From Pseudomonadota bacterium (GTDB lineage: Bacteria > Pseudomonadota > Alphaproteobacteria > Caulobacterales > Caulobacteraceae), in the NCBI GenBank assembly GCA_023424215.1, contig JAFAEC010000195.1, positions 1-12,358 on the forward strand: a stretch of 12,358 bases of DNA, in the 5' to 3' direction. Under the pieces are notes generated by a model. The model worked only from the letters and a program-made list of their open reading frames with translations. It was not told the origin of the DNA and searched no databases. How positions within the stretch are numbered: position 1 is the first letter of the stretch; each line of letters starts with the position of its first letter. Of this stretch, positions 6,309 to 12,061 are shown piece after piece. Made by a program: the position numbers and the translations under genes.

Positions 6309-7109
6309 CGCCAACCGCGCGAAATGATGCAGGGCGATCGCCCCCGCCGTTCCCACATTAAGCGAATCGAAGCCGCCGGACATGCGGATGCCCACCGGCG
6401 TGCAGCGCGCGATCAGCTCCGGCCGCAGCCCCGGCCCCTCGGAACCGAGGACCACGGCGATTCTCGGCGACGGCGGAATCTGGTCCAGGGTCCGGTCCGC
6501 CGACGGCGTCATGGCCAGCACGGCGAAGCCCGCCGCCTTCAGGGCCTCCACCGTCGCCACGGCGTCCAGCCCGACCGCCATCGGCGTGCGCAGCACCGCC
6601 CCCACCGAGACGCGGATGGCCTTGCGGTAGAAGGGATCGCAGCAGGCCCGGTCCAGCAGCACCGCGTCGGCCCGGAAGGCGGCGGCGTTGCGGAACACGC
6701 CGCCCATGTTGTCGTGATTGCCGATGCCGCAGGCGAGAACCGTCAGCGCCCGCTCCGGCATCCCCTCCAGCACCTCCGCCAGGCCGGTTTCGCGCGGCTT
6801 CTCTCCGATGGCGAGGATGCCGCGATGCAGGTGGAAGCCGGCGATGCCGTCGAGCACCGGCTGCGGAGCCACATGGACCGGCGTCTCCGGCGGCAGGGCG
6901 GCCAGCACGTCGGTCAGGGAGGTCAAACGGTTCTCCGCCAGCAGCACGGCGCGCGTCCGGCAGCGCGAGGCCGGCGAGGCCAGCACACGCAGCACCACCT
7001 CCCCTTCCGCCACGAAAAGCCCCTGCCGCCCGGTCAGGTCGCGTTCGCGAATGTCCCGGAAGGCCGCGGTGCGCGGGTCGTCGGGGTTCTCGATGCGGAT
7101 GATGTTCAA
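6306..7109 (-). CDS. SpoU/TrmH-family RNA 2'-O-ribose methyltransferase
   Basis: SPOUT-class enzyme expected to methylate a ribose 2'-OH of tRNA or rRNA with S-adenosylmethionine. The 267-residue product has an N-terminal substrate-binding part (about 1-115, including RQGLFVAEGEVVLRVL) and a C-terminal knotted catalytic domain. Motif 1 reads GIGNHDNMGGVFRNAAAF (128-145) with the conserved N and R. Motif 2 is VVLGSEGPGLRPEL (219-232). Motif 3 is GGFDSLNVGTAGAIALH (245-261). Motif 1 carries NHDNMGG instead of the common DPGNVG, so the protein belongs to a divergent subgroup and its RNA target cannot be read from sequence. The start is TTG at 7109: an in-frame stop lies upstream with no ATG or GTG between. 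The Shine-Dalgarno match is poor. The gene diverges from tRNA-Asn and sits between two tRNA genes, which fits RNA modification but proves nothing about the target. Confidence 0.92.
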   Translation of the reverse strand: MNIIRIENPDDPRTAAFRDIRERDLTGRQGLFVAEGEVVLRVLASPASRCRTRAVLLAENRLTSLTDVLAALPPETPVHVAPQPVLDGIAGFHLHRGILAIGEKPRETGLAEVLEGMPERALTVLACGIGNHDNMGGVFRNAAAFRADAVLLDRACCDPFYRKAIRVSVGAVLRTPMAVGLDAVATVEALKAAGFAVLAMTPSADRTLDQIPPSPRIAVVLGSEGPGLRPELIARCTPVGIRMSGGFDSLNVGTAGAIALHHFARLA

Positions 7110-7125
7110 GTTCGGATATTTCCCG

Positions 7126-7155
7126 TTGCGCGACGCTGACTCGCGCTGCTATAGC
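7126..7155 (+). promoter_or_regulatory. Candidate promoter of tRNA-Asn
   Basis: TTGCGC (7126-7131), an 18-base spacer and TATAGC (7150-7155) end 25 bases before the mature tRNA. A GACTC (CcrM-type GANTC) site lies in the spacer at 7138-7142. The same 71-base gap must also hold the start signals for the divergent RNA methyltransferase gene. Confidence 0.5.
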
Positions 7156-7180
7156 GCCCGCCTTCCCGAGCGAAACCTGT

Positions 7181-7255
7181 TCCGCGGTAGCTCAGTGGTA
7201 GAGCAGCCGACTGTTAATCGGCTGGTCGTAGGTTCGAATCCTACCCGCGGAGCCA
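7181..7255 (+). tRNA. tRNA-Asn (anticodon GTT)
   Basis: The acceptor arms TCCGCGG (7181-7187) and CCGCGGA (7245-7251) pair fully. The D arm GCTC-AGTGGTA-GAGC is canonical. The anticodon GTT is at 7213-7215 within a CCGA/TCGG stem. The T arm GTAGG-TTCGAAT-CCTAC is canonical. The discriminator is G (7252) and CCA is encoded at 7253-7255. Confidence 0.98.
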
Positions 7256-7341
7256 CTCGGTCCTTTCCCCGAATAGTCGAACCCCCGACGGCCCGAGGCC
7301 GACGACGGCGCGCGCCGGTCGTTTGCCGGACGCCGCCCAAG

Positions 7342-7368
7342 AAAAAAGCCCGACGCGAACGCCGGGCT
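7342..7368 (-). terminator. Rho-independent terminator for the leftward lipoprotein gene
   Basis: Read on the minus strand, AGCCCG (7363-7368) and CGGGCT (7347-7352) form a 6-bp stem around a 10-base loop, followed by TTTTTT (7342-7347). It lies about 80 bases past the lipoprotein stop codon, and no other leftward gene is seen between. The 191-base gap 7256-7446 otherwise holds only a GC-rich partial hairpin after tRNA-Asn and a short GGTTAACC palindrome near 7432. Confidence 0.8.
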
Positions 7369-7446
7369 GGAAAGTCGGTGATGGTGGGTGTCCCCGAAGA
7401 AGGAAGACGATCCGTGGTTGGGCCGAATTGGTTAACCGGCCGTAAA

Positions 7447-8202
7447 TCATGACGCGGCGGCGGCCGGAAGCCATGTCCATTGCCGCGCGCCCCCGGGGCC
7501 TGTCCATCCCACGCCCCAGCCCCCGGCGTCGCGTTCGACCTGCAGATCGCCGGGCGCGGCGGCGGCCGACCCCGGCCAGACGAAGTCGCGGCCGTTCACC
7601 CGGATGACCTCTCCGGGGGTCGCGGCGACCAGCAGGCTCCAGCGCCCCCCCGGCCCCGGCTGCAGCCGCGTCGTCGCGCCGTCGGCGACCACGGTGACCG
7701 GGTCGTCTCCCACCGCCCGCCCCGAGACCACGGTCGAGCGACCATCGCTGTCGACGGCTCCCAGCGCGGGCGCCGCGTCCAGACGGATCGCCGCCCGCCC
7801 CACGCCCAGCACGGCCACCGGGCCGCGGCCGCGATCCAGAATCAGCAGACGGTCCGGCGACGCCGCGGCGTCTTCCCCGACCTGGATCTCCGGCCGCAAC
7901 AGCAGCGCCGGCTCGGCGGTCGCGATCCGGATCTCGAAGGCGCCCGTGGCGTCGGCCGCCGCGGCGTAGGCGGCCCCGGCGGAGTTCCTCAGCACCACGC
8001 GCCCGCCCGGCTGCGCCCGGCCGGCGACTACGAGACCGCCTTCGGCAGGACGAATCGCAAGGATCGCCGGCGTGCGGGTCCAGCCGCCGTCCTCGGGCGG
8101 CGCGGGCTCGGCCGCCGTCTGGCCGGGCGGCCCCGAACAGGCCGACGTCGCGAGGAAAAACCCGCCCGCAATGACGATCTGCGCCCACCAGGCCCGTTTC
8201 AT
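7447..8202 (-). CDS. Putative lipoprotein with two Ig-like/beta-rich repeats
   Basis: The 251-residue product begins MKRAWWAQIVIAGGFFLATSACSG, a short charged N-region and hydrophobic stretch ending in a Cys. This reads as a type II (lipoprotein) signal, although the lipobox (TSAC) is not ideal. After a Pro/Glu-rich spacer (about 25-50) come two similar segments. The first contains VVAGRAQPGGRVVLRNSAG...ADATGAFEIRIA. The second contains VVSGRAVGDDPVTVVADG...GPGGRWSLLVA. The pattern V-x-G-R-A, then a beta-turn and a final G-x-[FW] strand, suggests small carbohydrate-regulatory or Ig-like folds. I do not recognise a specific family. The start at 8202 was chosen over an upstream start at 8298 because it gives a signal peptide, has GAGAGG about five bases upstream, and avoids overlap with the divergent LOG gene. 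A terminator follows at 7342-7368. Confidence 0.75.
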   Translation of the reverse strand: MKRAWWAQIVIAGGFFLATSACSGPPGQTAAEPAPPEDGGWTRTPAILAIRPAEGGLVVAGRAQPGGRVVLRNSAGAAYAAAADATGAFEIRIATAEPALLLRPEIQVGEDAAASPDRLLILDRGRGPVAVLGVGRAAIRLDAAPALGAVDSDGRSTVVSGRAVGDDPVTVVADGATTRLQPGPGGRWSLLVAATPGEVIRVNGRDFVWPGSAAAAPGDLQVERDAGGWGVGWTGPGGARQWTWLPAAAAS

Positions 8203-8284
8203 CCCGCCTCTCAGACCGCTAGGAGTGTCGCCCCAGATAGCGCGGTCGACCCCGCCCTGTCTCCCACACCCTCGCAGAGGCCCC

Positions 8285-8881
8285 ATGCCGCCCGCCATCC
8301 AGCCGTTCGACGGAAAGTCCGTCTGCCTCTTCTGCGGCTCCTCCGACCGCTCCGACCCCGCCTACACCGTCGCGGCCCGCGCGTTCGGCGAGCAGGCGGC
8401 CGCGGCCGGCTGGCGCCTGGTCTACGGCGGGGGCGGAGTCGGCCTCATGGGCGCGGCGGCCCGCGCGGCCCACGAAGCGGGCGGCCGGGTGCTCGGCGTC
8501 ATGCCCGGCTTCCTGCGCAGCCGCGAGCGTCTCTACGACGAGGTCGAGACCCTGGTCGTCACCTCGATGCACGAGCGCAAGACCATCATGTACGACCAGT
8601 CCGACGCCTTCGTGGTCGCGCCCGGCGGCGTCGGAACCCTCGAGGAGGTCATCGAGGTGCTGTCGTGGAAGCGGCTGGACCTTCACGCCAAGCCGGTGAT
8701 CTTCCTGAACATCAATGGCTTCTGGGACACGCTTCTGGCCGTGCTCGAACACAGCATCGCCGAGGAAATGACCCCCGCCGGCTTCCGTGACGCGTGGAGC
8801 GTCGTGGACACGGTCGAGGCCGCGATCGCCCTGATGCAGGCGGCGGACGACATGCCTCACTTGAAACATGATCAGCGATAA
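8285..8881 (+). CDS. LOG-family (TIGR00730-type) nucleoside 5'-monophosphate phosphoribohydrolase
   Basis: Rossmann-fold enzyme of the LOG group, which releases free base from nucleoside 5'-monophosphates; the best-known substrates are cytokinin ribotides. The 198-residue length is normal. The motifs are KSVCLFCGSS (11-20), YGGGGVGLMG (47-56), the conserved MHERK (95-99), and the family signature PGGVGTLEE (113-121), which carries the phosphate-binding and catalytic Glu. The ATG at 8285 is preceded by AGAGG about four bases upstream; an earlier in-frame start at 8072 would overlap the divergent lipoprotein gene and adds residues unlike the family. The 82-base gap to the lipoprotein start must contain divergent promoters. 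In bacteria these proteins often act in nucleotide salvage or are of unknown role, so a cytokinin function here is not established. Confidence 0.93.
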   Translation: MPPAIQPFDGKSVCLFCGSSDRSDPAYTVAARAFGEQAAAAGWRLVYGGGGVGLMGAAARAAHEAGGRVLGVMPGFLRSRERLYDEVETLVVTSMHERKTIMYDQSDAFVVAPGGVGTLEEVIEVLSWKRLDLHAKPVIFLNINGFWDTLLAVLEHSIAEEMTPAGFRDAWSVVDTVEAAIALMQAADDMPHLKHDQR

Positions 8882-8902
8882 GTAATCGTCGTTCAGTCGC
8901 AT

Positions 8903-8921
8903 CGCCGTCCGCTGGACGGCG
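8903..8921. other. Stem-loop downstream of the LOG gene
   Basis: CGCCGTCC-GCT-GGACGGCG is a perfect 8-bp stem with a 3-base loop, 21 bases after the LOG stop codon. It has no T-tract on either strand. It could stabilise the LOG mRNA 3' end or help termination. A 12-bp palindrome, TTCGA-GT-TCGAA, follows at 8928-8939 in the presumed promoter region of the next gene. Confidence 0.4.
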
Positions 8922-8993
8922 GGCGGATTCGAGTTCGAAGCAACGTCCACAGCCGCCGACGGCGTCCAACGCCCGAGGCACGGAGACCTCCCC

Positions 8994-9284
8994 ATGCGCG
9001 CCCTGATCGTCGCCGCGGCCCTGTTCGCCGCCGCCCCTGCCCTCGCCCAGTCGAACGCCTCCAGCGCCACGCTCGTCGACGCCTCCAAGGCTCCGGCCGG
9101 ACGCACCATCATCGATGGCGCCGCTTGGCGCTGCGAGAGCGCGACCTGCACCGCCACCGGCGGTGCCAGCCAGACGGCCGTGCGCGCCTGCCGCCGCGTC
9201 GTCGCCCGCCTCGGCCAGGTCTCGGCCTTCACCTACAAGGGCGTCGCCCTGACCGCCGAGGAGGTGGCGGCCTGCAACGCCTGA
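8994..9284 (+). CDS. Small secreted protein, unknown function
   Basis: The 96-residue product begins with a clear Sec signal peptide, MRALIVAAALFAAAPALA, with an ALA|Q cleavage site after residue 18. The mature protein of about 78 residues has four cysteines (in WRCESATC, VRACRR and the final AACNA), so two periplasmic disulfide bonds are possible. Other visible traits are a TIIDGAAWRCE stretch and the C-terminal FTYKGVALTAEEVAACNA. It resembles short secreted proteins that I associate with Caulobacterales, but no function is known to me. GGAG lies eight bases before the ATG. It stands alone, 112 bases after the LOG gene and closed by its own strong terminator at 9307-9339, which argues for separate expression. 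Confidence 0.85.
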   Translation: MRALIVAAALFAAAPALAQSNASSATLVDASKAPAGRTIIDGAAWRCESATCTATGGASQTAVRACRRVVARLGQVSAFTYKGVALTAEEVAACNA

Positions 9285-9306
9285 TCGGGCCACGCCTGAC
9301 ATGAAG

Positions 9307-9339
9307 AAGGGGCCGCTCCAGCCGGGGCGGCCCCTTTTT
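9307..9339 (+). terminator. Strong rho-independent terminator, possibly bidirectional
   Basis: AAGGGGCCGC (9307-9316) and GCGGCCCCTT (9327-9336) form a perfect 10-bp stem with a 10-base loop, running into TTTTT at 9335-9339. It serves the secreted-protein gene on the plus strand. On the minus strand the hairpin is followed by TTCTTC, so it may also stop transcription from gltX, whose stop codon is 17 bases away. Confidence 0.9.
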
Positions 9340-9355
9340 CATGCGTCCTGCTGTC

Positions 9356-10690
9356 TCAGGCGGTCTCGCCGCGCAGCCGCCGCACGATCCGCTCGCGCCC
9401 GATCATCGGCGCGACCGCGGCCATGTCCGGTCCGTGGGGCTGTCCGGTCAGGATCAGGCGCAGCGGCATGAACAGGGCCTTGCCCTTGGCGCCGGTGGCC
9501 TCCTTCACGGCCGCGGTCCACGTCGGCCACAGGCTTTCGTCGACCGTGTCCGGCAGCACCTCGAGGGCGGCCGCGGCGAAGGACGGATCCTCGACCACCG
9601 GCGTCACCGGCCCCCGCACGATCCGGGCAAGATCCACGACGTCCGCGAACTTCTGCAGATTCGGCCGCACCGCGTTCCAGAACGCCTCGCCGAGATCGGC
9701 GTCCAGCTTCTCAAGGCGCGGCCGGGCCGTCGCATGGTCCATGGCGTGCAGCGCCTGGGCGTTCAGCCGGTCCAGATCGGCGGTATCGTAGCGGGCGGGC
9801 GAGCGGCCCATCTTGGAGAAGGCGAAGCTCTCCCCCAGCGCCTGCACGGACTCGGCCACCTCCAGCGGGTCGGAGGTGCCGATGCGGCCGAGGTGGCTGG
9901 TGATGGCGATCGGCTCGTAGCCCTGGCCGCGCATCTCGGAAATCGACAGGGAGCCCAGCCGCTTGGACAGGGCCTGGCCGTCCGCGCCGACCAGCAGCGG
10001 CATGTGGGCGAAGGCGGGAACCGGCCCGCCCAGCGCCTCGAAAATCTCGATCTGGGCGCCGGTGTTGGTGACGTGGTCCTCGCCGCGGATCACATGGGTG
10101 ATGTCCATCTCGATGTCGTCAACCACGGACGGCAAGGTGTAGAGGAACAGCCCGTCCTCCCGGATCAGCACGGGATCGGACATCGAGGCGGTGTCGACCT
10201 CCGCGTGACCGCGCGACAGGTCCTCCCAGGCGACCCGCTTGCCGTCCAGCCGGAAGCGCCAGTGCGGCCGCCGGCCCTCGGCCTCGTAGGCGGCCTTCTC
10301 GGCCTCGGTCAGGTTCAGGGCGGCGCGGTCGTAAACCGGCGGCAGACCCCGCGACAGCTGCACCTTGCGGCGACGGTCCAGCTCCTCGGCGGTTTCGTAG
10401 CAGGCGTAGAGCCGGCCCATCGCCTTCAGCCGCGCGGCCGCGGCCTCGTAGCGGTCGAACCGCTTCGACTGGTTGTGCCGCTCGTCCCAGTCCAGCCCGA
10501 GCCAGCGGAGGTCCAGCTCGATGCCCTGTTCGAACTCGGCCGTGGAGCGGGCCAGATCGGTGTCGTCGATGCGCAGCACGAACTGGCCGCCCTGGCCTTT
10601 CGCGAACAGCCAGTTCACGAGCGCGGTACGGACGTTGCCGACGTGCAGCTTCCCCGTCGGCGACGGGGCGAAACGAACCTTGATGGACAT
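9356..10690 (-). CDS. gltX: Glutamate--tRNA ligase (GluRS)
   Basis: Class I aminoacyl-tRNA synthetase that charges tRNA-Glu, and possibly tRNA-Gln where GatCAB completes the amidation. The 444-residue product starts MSIKVRFAPSPTGKLHVGNVR, with the HIGH-type signature HVGN at 17-19. DLRWLGLDWDE (60-70) and YRHP-equivalent regions follow. The KMSKS-type loop is reduced to QALSKRLGS (239-247), as is usual in GluRS. The zinc-binding CxC region of E. coli GluRS is represented only by YACYET (Cys97), so zinc binding is unlikely. The C-terminal helical anticodon-binding part extends from about residue 300. The ATG at 10690 gives the standard N-terminus and has AAGG upstream; a longer frame from 10747 adds 19 unlike residues. 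Alphaproteobacteria often carry two gltX copies, so this may be one of two. It diverges from vapBC. Confidence 0.96.
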   Translation of the reverse strand: MSIKVRFAPSPTGKLHVGNVRTALVNWLFAKGQGGQFVLRIDDTDLARSTAEFEQGIELDLRWLGLDWDERHNQSKRFDRYEAAAARLKAMGRLYACYETAEELDRRRKVQLSRGLPPVYDRAALNLTEAEKAAYEAEGRRPHWRFRLDGKRVAWEDLSRGHAEVDTASMSDPVLIREDGLFLYTLPSVVDDIEMDITHVIRGEDHVTNTGAQIEIFEALGGPVPAFAHMPLLVGADGQALSKRLGSLSISEMRGQGYEPIAITSHLGRIGTSDPLEVAESVQALGESFAFSKMGRSPARYDTADLDRLNAQALHAMDHATARPRLEKLDADLGEAFWNAVRPNLQKFADVVDLARIVRGPVTPVVEDPSFAAAALEVLPDTVDESLWPTWTAAVKEATGAKGKALFMPLRLILTGQPHGPDMAAVAPMIGRERIVRRLRGETA

Positions 10691-10711
10691 GCGGGGACCT
10701 TCAGACGCGAG

Positions 10712-10729
10712 GGCGCGACAGGTCGCGCC
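10712..10729. repeat. Inverted repeat in the gltX-vapB divergent region
   Basis: GGCGCGAC-AG-GTCGCGCC is a perfect 8-bp inverted repeat with a 2-base centre, 22 bases upstream of the gltX start codon. A good -35 hexamer for gltX (TTGACT on the minus strand, 10742-10747) would place a -10 near 10719-10724, so the repeat overlaps the likely promoter or early leader. It could be an operator or a leader hairpin. Confidence 0.5.
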
Positions 10730-10755
10730 ACGGGGCCGGCAAGTCAAGGCGCGGC

Positions 10756-10784
10756 TTGGGCGCTGTTGGCGATCATGATAGGAT
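10756..10784 (+). promoter_or_regulatory. Candidate vapBC promoter and operator
   Basis: TTGGGC (10756-10761), a 17-base spacer and TAGGAT (10779-10784) lie just upstream of vapB, so the mRNA would have a very short leader. The -10 area contains the palindrome ATCATGAT (10772-10779) and two GATC sites seven bases apart. This is a reasonable place for VapB-VapC autorepression, a known property of the family. The match is modest. Confidence 0.35.
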
Positions 10785-10794
10785 CTCGCCCGTC

Positions 10795-11058
10795 ATGAAC
10801 GCGCCCGTGCAAATCCGGAAGGCCGACACGGTCGAGCGGCTACGTCGGCTGGCGGCGCTCGAGGGCAAGTCCATCACCGAACTCGTGGATGAAATGGTGC
10901 GCGAGCGCGATGAGCGGCTGACCGCGACGAGCGAGGCGGAGGTTCAGAGAAAGCTCGCTGCAGCGCGTGAGATTGTCGCGCACTTCAATAGCCTTCCCGT
11001 GGTCGGTCCGCTGCTGACGGACGACGACTTCTATGACGAACACGGGCTCCCGAAGTGA
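10795..11058 (+). CDS. vapB: VapB-type antitoxin (Rv0623-like family)
   Basis: Antitoxin of a type II toxin-antitoxin pair: it binds and inhibits VapC and represses the operon. The 87-residue product has an N-terminal DNA-binding segment, VQIRKADTVERLRRLAALEGKSITELVDEMVRERDERL (about 5-42), with the strand-helix-helix spacing of the Rv0623/PSK-type family. A helical linker follows, then an acidic C-terminal toxin-wrapping tail ending DDDFYDEHGLPK, which is typical of these antitoxins. The ATG at 10795 was chosen because the family starts here; an upstream in-frame start at 10756 would overlap the promoter. The stop codon overlaps the vapC start by four bases (GTGA), a sign of translational coupling. 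Codon use looks slightly less GC-biased than in the neighbouring genes, which would fit a mobile module, but I have not measured it. Confidence 0.93.
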   Translation: MNAPVQIRKADTVERLRRLAALEGKSITELVDEMVRERDERLTATSEAEVQRKLAAAREIVAHFNSLPVVGPLLTDDDFYDEHGLPK

Positions 11059-11447
11059 TCGCCGTCGATGCATCCGCCATCGTCGCGATTTTGATGAGGG
11101 AACCAGAGGCGGAGGCCTTTCTCCAGGTCCTCGCGCGCTCGCCTTGCCGCCTCTCCCCGGTCGGCTACTGGGAGGCGGCCACGACGGTGGAGCGCTATCG
11201 TGGGCAGACCGGGCTGGAAGACCTCGACCGGCTGCTCGACAACTTCGACATCAGGATCGCGCCCGCGGATGAGTGGACAGCGCGCGAGGCGGCGGACGCC
11301 CAGCGCCGCTATGGCAAGCGAACGCCCGCTAGGCTCAATCTCGGCGACTGCTTCGCCTATGCGCTGGCGAGGCAGCTGGATGCGCCGCTGCTGTTCAAGG
11401 GCGATGATTTCGCCCTGACGGATATCAGGTCGGCTGTCCCCGCCTGA
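11055..11447 (+). CDS. vapC: VapC-type PIN-domain ribonuclease toxin
   Basis: Endoribonuclease toxin of the VapBC pair; known VapC proteins cleave tRNA or rRNA when the antitoxin is degraded. The 130-residue product is a complete PIN domain. Its start MIAVDASAIVAIL places the first acidic residue at Asp5. Glu40 follows in GYWEAA, Asp98 in LNLGDCFAYALA and Asp117 in LLFKGDDF. All four metal-coordinating acidic positions are therefore present and the toxin should be active. The start codon is GTG at 11055, overlapping the vapB stop codon. It converges on dksA with only seven bases between the two stop codons and no terminator in the gap, so read-through would produce RNA antisense to dksA. Confidence 0.94.
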   Translation: MIAVDASAIVAILMREPEAEAFLQVLARSPCRLSPVGYWEAATTVERYRGQTGLEDLDRLLDNFDIRIAPADEWTAREAADAQRRYGKRTPARLNLGDCFAYALARQLDAPLLFKGDDFALTDIRSAVPA

Positions 11448-11458
11448 GCCCGGCTCAG
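11444..11458. repeat. Palindrome spanning both convergent stop codons
   Basis: CTGAGCC-C-GGCTCAG has two perfect 7-base arms. The left arm contains the vapC TGA and the right arm contains the dksA TGA in reverse. No T-tract follows on either side, so it is at most a weak bidirectional terminator. Confidence 0.55.
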
Positions 11459-11904
11459 TCGTCGCGGTGAACCCGCTCGCGGCGCTCGTGCCGCTCCTGG
11501 GCCTCGACCGACAGGGTGGCGGTCGGACGGGCCTCGAGCCGCCCGAGGCTGATCGGCTCGCCGGTCTCCTCGCAGTAGCCGTAGGAGCCGTCCTCGATGC
11601 GGCGCAGCGCCTCGTCGATCTTGGCGATCAGCTTGCGCTGGCGGTCGCGGGTGCGGAGCTCCAGCGCCCGGTCCGACTCCGAGGACGCGCGGTCGACGAG
11701 GTCGGGGTGGTTCTCGGTTTCGGCCTTGAGGTTGATCACCGTGCCCTTGGATTCGCGAAGGATGTCCTCCTTCCACTCCAGGAGCTTGGCCTTGAAATAG
11801 GCCAGCTGCCGTTCGTTCATGAACGGCTCGTCGTCACTGGGACGATAGGTGTTCGCTTCGACAACGGACGCCAATGCGTTCATCGCACTCACGCTCTCAA
11901 TCAC
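11455..11904 (-). CDS. dksA: DksA/TraR-family transcription factor, cysteine-poor type
   Basis: RNA polymerase secondary-channel factor that works with ppGpp in the stringent response. The 149-residue product (142 if ATG at 11883 is used) has a helical N-terminus and a coiled coil whose tip carries PDLVDRAS: Asp68, Asp71 and Ala73 match the D-x2-D-x-A tip of E. coli DksA (Asp71, Asp74, Ala76). The C-terminal globular part reads DGSYGYCEETGEPI (105-118) and RLEARPTATLSVEAQERHERRE. Of the four zinc-finger cysteines only Cys111 remains; the other positions are Thr114, Ser132 and Ala135. I recall this as usual for alphaproteobacterial DksA. The start is uncertain. GTG at 11904 has a strong GAGGGGG close upstream, but ATG at 11883 gives an N-terminus (MNALASVVEANTYRPS) that I recall from relatives. 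A well-spaced promoter lies at 11925-11953. Confidence 0.95.
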   Translation of the reverse strand: MIESVSAMNALASVVEANTYRPSDDEPFMNERQLAYFKAKLLEWKEDILRESKGTVINLKAETENHPDLVDRASSESDRALELRTRDRQRKLIAKIDEALRRIEDGSYGYCEETGEPISLGRLEARPTATLSVEAQERHERRERVHRDD

Positions 11905-11924
11905 GCCCCCTCTGGCGCACGTTG

Positions 11925-11953
11925 CGTATAGGCAGGTCCGGGAGTCGCGGCAA
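11925..11953 (-). promoter_or_regulatory. Candidate dksA promoter with CcrM site
   Basis: On the minus strand, TTGCCG (11948-11953) and TATACG (11925-11930) are separated by exactly 17 bases. Transcription would begin about 14 bases before the GTG at 11904, which favours that start or ATG 11883 with a short leader. A GAGTC (GANTC) methylation-type site lies in the spacer at 11942-11946. Confidence 0.55.
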
Positions 11954-11954
11954 C

Positions 11955-11972
11955 AACGCTCGCGCGAGCGTT
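11955..11972. repeat. Perfect 18-bp palindrome next to the dksA promoter
   Basis: AACGCTCGCGCGAGCGTT is fully self-complementary with no spacer and ends two bases upstream of the -35 hexamer. This position suits a dimeric regulator (activator or repressor). Its regulator is unknown. A weak fliX terminator role is less likely because no T-tract follows. Confidence 0.7.
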
Positions 11973-12061
11973 ACCGACGCGAGGGTCCGTTAACGCCGAC
12001 CGTGACATTTCTTCATCACCACCCAGCCGGCGGCCCGTCATTCGTGAACGTTTTCGCCGAT

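Noticed and set aside
7149..7340. A minus-strand 63-residue frame containing GFEPTTSRLTVGCSTTELPR
   Set aside because: This is the well-known spurious translation of the antisense strand of a tRNA gene, here tRNA-Asn.
7369..7446. Possible small RNA ending at the 7342-7368 terminator
   Set aside because: No promoter elements of acceptable quality were found upstream; the sequence is adequately explained as the 3' untranslated region of the lipoprotein mRNA.
7432..7447. Possible CtrA box (TTAA-N7-TAAA)
   Set aside because: One mismatch to TTAA-N7-TTAA and located at the 3' end of the lipoprotein gene with no gene start nearby to regulate.
7241..8188. A 315-residue minus-strand frame overlapping the lipoprotein gene
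   Set aside because: Different frame from the gene with signal peptide and RBS; Arg/Gly-rich, and it runs into the tRNA-Asn region.
8219..9232. Minus-strand frames opposite the LOG and secreted-protein genes
   Set aside because: The plus-strand genes have clear family motifs, a signal peptide and RBSs; the opposite frames are compositional shadows.
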